Shown here in pieces: positions 1-5,894 of a DNA stretch of 5,894 nucleotides. The notes beneath the pieces are model-generated. The model made no database searches, was not told the DNA's origin, and saw only the letters and a program-made list of their open reading frames with translations. The DNA is from Armatimonadota bacterium. GTDB lineage: Bacteria > Armatimonadota > JAAZEB01. Numbering within the stretch: position 1 is the first letter of the stretch; each line of letters begins with the position of its first letter. The DNA is taken from assembly GCA_012841485.1 (NCBI GenBank), contig DUUU01000234.1, positions 1 to 5,894 of the forward strand. Reading direction: 5' to 3'. The translations under genes and the position numbers were made by a program.

Positions 1-1122
1 AACGGCGGCGTGAGCGCGCCGGCGCACTTCTTCAACCGTGGCCGGCAGGTGATTGCCGGCATCGGCTGGGAGCTGGTCACCAAGACGAAGGCGCTGGATG
101 GCACCCCGCTGCCCGACTTCAACAACCCGCCGCCGAATCGGCCCTCCCATCATGTCTCGGTGAACCCCTATCTGTATGCCTGCCTGGCCGAGGAGAGCTG
201 CCTGGAGGCGGGAGTGACGCTGCACTACCATGAAGTGGTGACGACCGCGGAAGCGAGGGGCGACCGCTGGCTGGTGGAGAGCGTTGGCAAGGGGGTACGC
301 CGGGAGGTGCTGGCGCGCGAGGTGATTGACTGCAGTGGCGATGCCGACGTGGTGGGCCTGCTCGGATTCGAGCGTGTGAAGGGGGAAGTCCGCCAGCCCG
401 GCACACTGGAGTTTCGTCTGGATGGCTACGATTACAAGACGCTCGATGCCGACCTACTTCAGGCGCGTTACGAGGAGGCGCTTCGCGACGGCACGCTCAT
501 CCGGGGCGATTTCTGCTATGCGCGCCGGCCGTTCATCGACTATCTTCGCGCGGGTGGCGCCAACCTGCAGCACCTCTTCGGCGCCGACTCCACCACCGCC
601 GAGACGCAGAGCGAGGCAAACATCGCCGGACGCCAGGGCCTACTGCGCATGCTCCGCTTCCTGAAGACCCTGCCCGGCTGCGAGAAAGTGCGGATCGCTC
701 GAATGTACCCCATGGCCGCCATCCGCGAGACGTACCGGATCGTGGGCGAGACGACGATCACCCGCGAGGACTACCTGAGCGGGCGCCGCTTCGACGATGC
801 CGTGGCTTATACGTTCTACTTCATCGATGTGCATACGGAGGATGGCACGGACCACGAGTTCCTCGAAGAGGGCGTGGTGCCCACGCTGCCCCTCGGCGCG
901 CTTGTGCCCAAGGGGAGCCAGCGCCTCCTCGTGGCGGGGCGCACGGTCTCCAGCGACCGGCGGGCCAACTCTGCGTTGCGTGTGGAGGCCTCGTGCATGG
1001 CGATGGGCCAGGCCGCCGGCGCCGCTGCCGCGCTGGGCGTGCGCCAGGGCGTGCCCTCGCGCGACGTGCCGCTCGACCTCCTGCGCGATACTCTCCGCGC
1101 TCATGGCGCCCTCGTGCCATAG
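1..1122 (+). CDS. FAD-dependent oxidoreductase, FAD_oxidored family (5' partial)
   Basis: A flavin-dependent oxidoreductase of the FAD_oxidored (PF12831-like) group; substrate unknown. The frame is open to the first base of the window, so the gene begins upstream. The GTG at 10 is not a credible start: no ribosome binding site precedes it, and the N-terminal GxGxxG dinucleotide-binding fold the family needs is missing. Numbering from that GTG, family hallmarks are IRETYRIVG at 238-246, the GRRFDDAVA stretch at 258-266 leading to IDVH at 272-275, and a C-terminal FAD-closing segment with LLVAGRTVSS near 306-315 followed by RVEASCMAMGQAAGAAAALG at 324 onward. An inner segment, VIDCSGDADVVGLLG, is the usual second contact with the dinucleotide domain ('DaTGDaD'-like). 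The gene ends with TAG at 1120-1122, and the next gene follows on the same strand after 108 bases. Relatives are common beside glycan-utilisation genes in Planctomycetota- and Armatimonadota-like genomes, which fits the neighbour. Family assignment is firm; the reaction is not known. Confidence 0.9.
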   Translation, partial: NGGVSAPAHFFNRGRQVIAGIGWELVTKTKALDGTPLPDFNNPPPNRPSHHVSVNPYLYACLAEESCLEAGVTLHYHEVVTTAEARGDRWLVESVGKGVRREVLAREVIDCSGDADVVGLLGFERVKGEVRQPGTLEFRLDGYDYKTLDADLLQARYEEALRDGTLIRGDFCYARRPFIDYLRAGGANLQHLFGADSTTAETQSEANIAGRQGLLRMLRFLKTLPGCEKVRIARMYPMAAIRETYRIVGETTITREDYLSGRRFDDAVAYTFYFIDVHTEDGTDHEFLEEGVVPTLPLGALVPKGSQRLLVAGRTVSSDRRANSALRVEASCMAMGQAAGAAAALGVRQGVPSRDVPLDLLRDTLRAHGALVP

Positions 1123-1216
1123 AGGGTATGGGCCGCAGGGAAAGGGCGCGTGGGGGGATGCGGGCGCGGGATGCCAGCCGGCAGGGAACGCCTGCAGGGG
1201 CAGCGAAGCAGGGGGC

Positions 1217-1222
1217 AAGGAG
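1217..1222 (+). promoter_or_regulatory. Ribosome binding site for the lipoprotein gene
   Basis: AAGGAG lies 8 bases before ATG 1231. It decides the start: an earlier in-frame GTG at 1150 has no comparable site and would put 27 Arg/Gly-rich residues in front of an otherwise ideal lipoprotein signal peptide. Confidence 0.8.
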
Positions 1223-1230
1223 TAGTTCCC

Positions 1231-4200
1231 ATGATCCGCACCGTTGCGCTTCTTCTGCTGCTTCTCTTTTCCGGCTGCCGGGCGAGCGCCGCGCCGGCTG
1301 AGTACATCTGCCGGATCACCCCCCAGGCGCCGGTCATCGACGGGCGCCTGGATGATGCCTGCTGGAAGGACGCGGCGGCCCCGCCGCAGTTCTATGAGCT
1401 GGGCGTGGGCGGGAAGCCTGTCAAGAACGCGACCCGGGTGCGTTTCCTCATGGATGGCGAGGCGCTCTACGCCGGCATCGAGGCGGCGACGACGCCCGGC
1501 AAGCTCCCCTTCGGGCGCGAGCGTGGCCGTGACGGGAAGACGTGGTACGACGACTGCGTCGAGATCTTTCTCTGCCCTTCTTTCGTCGATCCCACGGTGA
1601 CACAGCTCTGCCTTACGGCCTACGGCGCCATGACGGACCTGCGCCGTGGCCCTGGCATTGCTCCAGACGCGGCGATACAGTGGAATGGCGCGTGGCAGGC
1701 CGTTGCCACGGCTCGCGAGGGTGGCTGGAGCGCCGAGGTGCGCATCCCCTGGAGCGACTTCGGTGTGAAGCCGCCGCCGCGCGGATGGGTGTGGCGCGTG
1801 AAGGTGGGCCTGGTGGCGAAGGGCTATCCAAACGCCATGTGGCCGCGCAACGAGAGCCAGGGGTTTGCCAACCCGGAGTGCTGGGGCTACCTGATCTTCG
1901 GGGATCCCAATCTCCAGGAGAACCCTGGCTTCGAGTCGGGGCCTCCCGAGAAGGGCCTGCCCAAAGAGTGGGTTGCCGCCTACCACGCGAAGGAGGGGCA
2001 GGGGATCTGCTCCATCACCGGCGAGGATCGGGCTTCCGGGAAGTGGGCGGGGAGGCTGGAGAAGACGGACGACATCGCCTGGTTCCCGGTTTTCTACACG
2101 CGCGAGCTGTCCGTGCAGCCAGGCTCCACTTACGAGCTCTCGGCATGGGTGAAGTGTGACCGCGAGTTCACCATGCGGTATAACCTGCTCGGCAAGGCCG
2201 GGGCCAAGCGGAGCACGCGCTTGCCGGCGACGAAGGGCTGGCAGCGCGTCTCTCTAGAGGCGGTCATCCCCGAGAACGGCGTCGAGGCGATGAGCGTTGG
2301 CTGGCAGCTACTTCGCACGCGCGGGGTGATCCTGCTGGATGACGTCGTGATCCGCCGGTTGAACGAGGTCACCGTCACCCAGGAGGCGGTGGCGAAGCCG
2401 CATCCCTACCACCGGCTCGAAGAGCTGGCCTCGCGCACCTCCTTCAAGACATATGCCCTCCTTCAAGGAGCCGATGGGTGGTTCCAGGGCGACCGGGTGA
2501 TCTATAAGGATACCAGCACCGGCATCGAGACGTGGATGCTGACGCGCTCTGCGGGAACGAGCACGCGCCACTCCTACATGGAGATCTCGCCCTGGAATGC
2601 CGATGGCTCCTACCTTCTTTTCAACAGCGGGCAACTCGGTAAGGGCTCGCTTCACATGCGTGCCGATGGCTCCGCGTGGCGCTATCTCGACTTCTACGCC
2701 TCCAGCCCCATCTGGGATAGGCGTGACCCGGCGCGCGTCTACTACCGGGTCTACCGCGGGCGTGATAAGACCGACCTTTGGGACCTGGCAGTTGGCAACG
2801 TCCTCACCGGGGCGCGCGAGGTGACCCGCCGCTTCGATGGCGATATCGCCCTCTGGCCGATGAGTCAGGATGGAGAGAAGCTGCTTGTTCGCGAGGCGTT
2901 TCCCGATCCGGACGGGAAGATGCGCTCGCGCCTCTGGATCATGAACCGGGACGGCAAAGAGGGCCTGATGCTCGATCCGGGGGGATGGGTCCACCAGTCG
3001 TGGTTCACCAAGGCGCCTGATTACTCCATCGAGTTCGAGTGGGAGGGGCAGACGCCCCCCGGGCAATACTGCATCTCCACCGACGGGAAGGTGCGCAAGC
3101 TGTTCGACCAAACCAGCGGGCACCGCGCGCACAGTCCGGATGGCCGCTGGGTCGCCGTCATGGCCGGGTGCGCCATTCGCGACAAGCGCACGGGCGAGCT
3201 GAAGGCGATCAGTGATGAGCCGTCCGATCACCAGACCTGGGAGACGGATCCGAACTGGTACTGCACGAGCAGTGGGCGCTACATGCGCCGGGTGATCGCT
3301 TTCGGGAACGAGACCACGCAGCTCCTCGGCGCGCACAACACCGCGTTGAAGCACTCCACCTACTGGTCGGAGGCACACCCCGAGATGAGCCCGGACGGCA
3401 CAAAGCTGGGCTACGCCTCCTCCATGATGGGGGATATCGAGTTTTACTGGATGGTGATGCGCCGCCCGGATCCGCCTCAGAACCTGCGCGCCCGTCGGGA
3501 AGGGAAACGGGTGCATCTCTCCTGGGAGCCGGGCCGATACCACAAGGAGACGAAGGGTTACCTGGTCTACCGCTCCGGGGCTTCTGGCGAGGCTGGCGAG
3601 CTGCTGACGCCGGAGCCAATCGCCGCGCTCACCTGGAGTGATACGCCGGATGGCCTCGCCTATTACCGCGTGACCTCCGTGGAGCACTCCGGCCTGGAAG
3701 GCCTCCCCTCGAACGAGGTCTGCGCCTTCGACCCGTGGGAGGGGCCGGCGGCGGTCTACGTGGAGGCAGAGACAGGGCACTACCCGAAGCCTGCGGTGGA
3801 GGTGTTCGACGCGAGCGCCTCTGGGCTCTACGCGGTTACCCTCGGCAAGCTGCGCGCCCCACCGCCGATGACACTGGGGGCAAACCTTCCGAAAGCGGGC
3901 GAATACCGTCTCTGGATTCGAGCGCGGGGCACCGGCTCTCTGAGGGCCTCGGCCGGCGGGTCGGTCTTGGGCGAGGTGCGCTGCGAGGGGAAGGCTTGGC
4001 AGTGGCTCGCTTACCCCACCGCGGTGAAGCTGGACAAGGGCGAGGTAAGCCTCTCGCTAGAAGCCACTGTGGCGGGCCTGAGCGTAGACCGCATGCTCCT
4101 CACCGATGCGTCCGGCTACCGGCCAGCCGGTTTGGGATGTGCGGATCGCCAGGCGCCGGCGAAGCCCGCCGGGTTGAAGGCGGAAGCTGCCGGGCGTTAT

Positions 4201-4872
4201 GCCGTGCGCCTCTCCTGGACGCCGGCCCGGGAGCCGGATGTGGCCTATTACAACGTCTATGCCGCGAGCACTGGGGACGTGGCCGCGGTCCAGGAGCGCC
4301 TGGTAGGCTCGCCCGCTGAACCACGCTTCGTGGATTGGGGCCTGAAGCCTGGCACGACCTACACCTACCGCGTGACGTCGGTGGACCGCGCCGGCAACGA
4401 GAGTCCTGCCTCGGACGCGGTGCAGGCGAAGACGGAGGCGCTTCCTGCCCGGCTCGTCGCCGGCCTGAAGACCACCTGGAACACCACATTGACGCCTTCC
4501 GTGGAGCTGTCCTTCACGCTGCCGGCCGATGGGGAAGTGGTTGTGTGGGCGAAGGTGCAGAGTTTGGATGGAAGCGGGAGGGCGCCCATCCGCCTGGAGT
4601 TGGATGGAAAAGAGTTGGGGCGGCAGAGTATCCCCTTCAGCTACATCTCCATCGGGCATGGTGGGCCGGTGCTGAAGACATGGCTCTGGAGCTGCTTCCG
4701 GCCAGAGCGTGCGAACCCGGCGCCGCCGATGGGCTTCCCGGTGAAAGCGGGCGGGCACCGCCTGACGCTCACTGCCGACCCGGCGGCGAAGGTGCTTTTC
4801 GAGGAGTTTGTAATCACCAACGACCTGAGCTTTGTGCCGGAGGGCACGGTCAACTTCCGGGTGGAGCCGTAG
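1231..4872 (+). CDS. Large secreted lipoprotein: CBM9 / CBM4_9 / beta-propeller / (FnIII + sandwich) x2
   Basis: A 1213-residue exported, probably surface-anchored glycan-binding protein with a possible catalytic propeller. Residues 1-15 form a signal peptide (one Arg, a Leu run, then FSG) before Cys16, which fits a lipobox; a Phe at -3 is tolerated but uncommon. Residues 29-224 are CBM9-like: VIDGRLDDACW at 35-45, WYDDCVEIF at 105-113 and WSAEVRIPW at 166-174. Residues 227-385 are a CBM4/9-like jelly roll: NPGFESG at 231-237, YELSAWVK at 301-308, ILLDDVVIRRL ending at 377. Residues 390-745 are a TolB/PD40-type propeller with repeated blade motifs (ADGSYLLF at 457, QDGEKLLV at 546, SPDGRWVAV at 635, SPDGTKLGY at 720). 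Its first blade, DTSTGIETWMLT at 427-438, resembles oligogalacturonate lyase. FnIII modules lie at about 746-835 and 974-1070, each followed by a galactose-binding-like sandwich (841-967; 1073-1213). No glycoside hydrolase module is evident. The ATG at 1231 is chosen over GTG 1150 because of the AAGGAG site and the signal peptide. It stops 12 bases before the deacylase gene. The module types are well supported; exact borders and any enzymatic activity are inference. Confidence 0.88.
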   Translation: MIRTVALLLLLLFSGCRASAAPAEYICRITPQAPVIDGRLDDACWKDAAAPPQFYELGVGGKPVKNATRVRFLMDGEALYAGIEAATTPGKLPFGRERGRDGKTWYDDCVEIFLCPSFVDPTVTQLCLTAYGAMTDLRRGPGIAPDAAIQWNGAWQAVATAREGGWSAEVRIPWSDFGVKPPPRGWVWRVKVGLVAKGYPNAMWPRNESQGFANPECWGYLIFGDPNLQENPGFESGPPEKGLPKEWVAAYHAKEGQGICSITGEDRASGKWAGRLEKTDDIAWFPVFYTRELSVQPGSTYELSAWVKCDREFTMRYNLLGKAGAKRSTRLPATKGWQRVSLEAVIPENGVEAMSVGWQLLRTRGVILLDDVVIRRLNEVTVTQEAVAKPHPYHRLEELASRTSFKTYALLQGADGWFQGDRVIYKDTSTGIETWMLTRSAGTSTRHSYMEISPWNADGSYLLFNSGQLGKGSLHMRADGSAWRYLDFYASSPIWDRRDPARVYYRVYRGRDKTDLWDLAVGNVLTGAREVTRRFDGDIALWPMSQDGEKLLVREAFPDPDGKMRSRLWIMNRDGKEGLMLDPGGWVHQSWFTKAPDYSIEFEWEGQTPPGQYCISTDGKVRKLFDQTSGHRAHSPDGRWVAVMAGCAIRDKRTGELKAISDEPSDHQTWETDPNWYCTSSGRYMRRVIAFGNETTQLLGAHNTALKHSTYWSEAHPEMSPDGTKLGYASSMMGDIEFYWMVMRRPDPPQNLRARREGKRVHLSWEPGRYHKETKGYLVYRSGASGEAGELLTPEPIAALTWSDTPDGLAYYRVTSVEHSGLEGLPSNEVCAFDPWEGPAAVYVEAETGHYPKPAVEVFDASASGLYAVTLGKLRAPPPMTLGANLPKAGEYRLWIRARGTGSLRASAGGSVLGEVRCEGKAWQWLAYPTAVKLDKGEVSLSLEATVAGLSVDRMLLTDASGYRPAGLGCADRQAPAKPAGLKAEAAGRYAVRLSWTPAREPDVAYYNVYAASTGDVAAVQERLVGSPAEPRFVDWGLKPGTTYTYRVTSVDRAGNESPASDAVQAKTEALPARLVAGLKTTWNTTLTPSVELSFTLPADGEVVVWAKVQSLDGSGRAPIRLELDGKELGRQSIPFSYISIGHGGPVLKTWLWSCFRPERANPAPPMGFPVKAGGHRLTLTADPAAKVLFEEFVITNDLSFVPEGTVNFRVEP

Positions 4873-4878
4873 GAAGGA
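4871..4878 (+). promoter_or_regulatory. Ribosome binding site for the deacylase gene, overlapping the upstream stop
   Basis: AGGAAGGA begins inside the TAG stop (4870-4872) of the lipoprotein gene and ends 6 bases before ATG 4885. A ribosome terminating on the upstream gene would sit on this site, which suggests translational coupling and fixes the start of the deacylase. Confidence 0.8.
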
Positions 4879-4884
4879 AAACGG

Positions 4885-5894
4885 ATGGCAGAGACACGCG
4901 TGGGTCATATCAACGTTGAATTGCCGCAGTGCGGGAGCGTGGCAATCCCCTATTGGGAGGTAGAGAGCGGGCAGGATGGGCCGTGCTTCCTCTTGACCGC
5001 GGCGCAGCATGGGAATGAAGTGCAGGGCCCCGAGGTGATCCGGCGCTTCGTTGCCATTGCCGGGCAGCATCTGAAGCGGGGAAGCGTCCTGGCGGTGCCG
5101 TTCTGCAACCTCCCGGCGGTTCGGAACCGCCGGCACCATATCACCTCCGGTCCGGAGACGGCTTACAGAGACGACGGCGGGCAGAACATGAACCGCACCT
5201 GGCCCGGCAAGGCGGATGGGAACGATACCGAGCGCCTGAGCTACGCCATCTATCACGCCCTGGTCACGCGCGCGACCCATTGCCTCGACATCCATAGCTG
5301 GGAGCGGTTCGGGGCGACGGCGTGCCTCCCGCGTAAGGACCGGCCCCGGAGCATGGAGCTGGCGCGCATCAGCGCCATGCCCTTTGCCGCTCCGCAGCCG
5401 GGGCGCGGCGGCACCGAGACCGAGCCCAAGGTGCCCTGTACGATCAACGTCTACTTCAACGACAGCGGGCGGGCGGGACTGACCATCGAGCTATCGGGCC
5501 AGTATGTCGTCTTGGAGAAGGAAGTCCGCCGTGGCTTGCGCGCCGCCCTGAACATCGCGCGTTTTCTGGAGATGCTTCCGGGAGCGCCGGAGGGCCTGGA
5601 CGAGCCCACCGTCTGGCTGGATCGAGCGACCGTTGTCGAGGTGCGCGCGCCGGCATCGGGGCTTTTCGTCGAGGCGGGGCTGGAGACGTGCGACTGGGTA
5701 GAGGCCGGCCAGCCACTGGGGCATTTGCTCTCGGACGTAGATCTCAGCGTGACGCCGATCCTGGCTCCGGTCAGCGGCCGGCTGCGTGGTTACGGCTGCC
5801 ATCGGATGCACGCCGATGTGGCTCTCCCGGCAATGCACCCCTATGCGAGCGAAGGCGATAGCCTGGCGGCCATTGCCACCCCGGCCCAGGAGTG
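4885..5894 (+). CDS. M14-family zinc deacylase, succinylglutamate desuccinylase/aspartoacylase superfamily (stop just outside window)
   Basis: A predicted cytoplasmic zinc-dependent amide hydrolase that removes an acyl group from an amino acid or amino-sugar-like substrate; the substrate is unknown. There is no signal peptide. From ATG 4885 the frame stays open for 336 codons to the window edge, where 'tg' follows GAG, probably the start of a TGA stop. About 336 residues is a normal full length for the family. Zinc-ligand motifs are complete: His42 and Glu45 in HGNE, and His137 in LDIHS. The substrate-binding Asn-Arg motif is NMNRTWPG at 101-108, where relatives usually have N-L-N-R-x-F-P-G. 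The catalytic Glu is probably Glu202 in LTIELSG. The C-terminal region (about 245-336) is the biotinyl/lipoyl-like beta domain of AspA/AstE-type enzymes, with two related turns, VRAPASGLF at 253 and ILAPVSGRL at 292. It starts 12 bases after the lipoprotein gene stops and is probably in the same operon. Relatives include AstE, aspartoacylase and N-acetyl-diaminobutyrate deacetylase; nothing here singles out one of these. Confidence 0.9.
   Translation, partial: MAETRVGHINVELPQCGSVAIPYWEVESGQDGPCFLLTAAQHGNEVQGPEVIRRFVAIAGQHLKRGSVLAVPFCNLPAVRNRRHHITSGPETAYRDDGGQNMNRTWPGKADGNDTERLSYAIYHALVTRATHCLDIHSWERFGATACLPRKDRPRSMELARISAMPFAAPQPGRGGTETEPKVPCTINVYFNDSGRAGLTIELSGQYVVLEKEVRRGLRAALNIARFLEMLPGAPEGLDEPTVWLDRATVVEVRAPASGLFVEAGLETCDWVEAGQPLGHLLSDVDLSVTPILAPVSGRLRGYGCHRMHADVALPAMHPYASEGDSLAAIATPAQE

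Noticed and set aside
1103..1120. Inverted repeat ATGGC / GCCAT at the 3' end of the oxidoreductase gene.
   Set aside because: Five pairs plus one G-T pair, inside coding sequence, with no T-tract.
1181..1198. Small inverted repeat GCAGG / CCTGC with a 5-base loop, next to the palindrome CCTGCAGG, in the 1123-1230 gap.
   Set aside because: The stem is only 5 bp and no T-run follows, so it is not a credible intrinsic terminator. Short GC palindromes are expected by chance at this composition. I see no promoter in this gap either.
640..1986. Antisense open frame of 448 codons across the end of the oxidoreductase and start of the lipoprotein gene.
   Set aside because: It is a shadow of GC-rich codon usage on the opposite strand. 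Its Arg/His/Pro/Ala-rich translation has no recognisable domain, and it runs opposite two well-supported genes.
2439..2470. Direct repeat CTCCTTCAAG (2439 and 2458), the second copy extending into the palindrome CTCCTTCAAGGAG.
   Set aside because: The 19-base offset is not a multiple of three and encodes different residues in the two copies; it is a single short coincidence inside the lipoprotein gene, without further copies.
2308..3780. Antisense open frame of 490 codons within the lipoprotein gene.
   Set aside because: Low-complexity Arg/Pro/Val/Gly-rich translation with no family signature; the + strand encodes clear propeller and CBM motifs here.
4057..5295. Antisense open frame of 412 codons spanning the lipoprotein-deacylase junction.
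   Set aside because: It overlaps two genes with intact motifs and their ribosome binding site, and its translation looks like a reverse-complement shadow.

Overview
The window is a high-GC bacterial segment (roughly two-thirds G+C by eye, with G/C-rich third codon positions) holding three tightly packed genes, all on the + strand: a FAD-dependent oxidoreductase cut by the left edge (1-1122), a very large multidomain secreted lipoprotein (1231-4872), and an M14-type zinc deacylase of the succinylglutamate desuccinylase/aspartoacylase superfamily that runs off the right edge (4885-5894). No RNA gene, mobile element, CRISPR array or convincing terminator is visible. About 95% of the bases are coding and no gene-free stretch exceeds about 110 bases.

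The gene content resembles polysaccharide-degrading, lipoprotein-rich lineages such as Armatimonadota, Planctomycetota or Lentisphaerota/Verrucomicrobiota. These phyla carry many FAD_oxidored-family proteins and large CBM9/FnIII/propeller secreted proteins. The assignment is inferred from protein style only; no phylogenetic marker is present.

Layout: gene 1 ends at 1122. A 108-base gap follows with no terminator, ending in an AAGGAG ribosome binding site. Gene 2 begins at ATG 1231 with a lipoprotein signal peptide. It then has a CBM9-like module, a CBM4/9-like jelly roll, a TolB/oligogalacturonate-lyase-like beta-propeller, and two consecutive units of fibronectin III plus galactose-binding-like sandwich. 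Gene 3 starts 12 bases after gene 2 stops, its ribosome binding site touching that stop codon, so the two are almost certainly cotranscribed and probably translationally coupled.

Working picture (inference): the lipoprotein binds, and possibly cleaves, a complex glycan at the cell surface. The deacylase and the flavoprotein then modify released material, for example by removing an N-acyl group and by oxidation. No substrate can be read from the sequence. The least routine features are the propeller, whose motifs resemble oligogalacturonate lyase with an altered putative metal site, and its embedding among five non-catalytic beta-sandwich modules.
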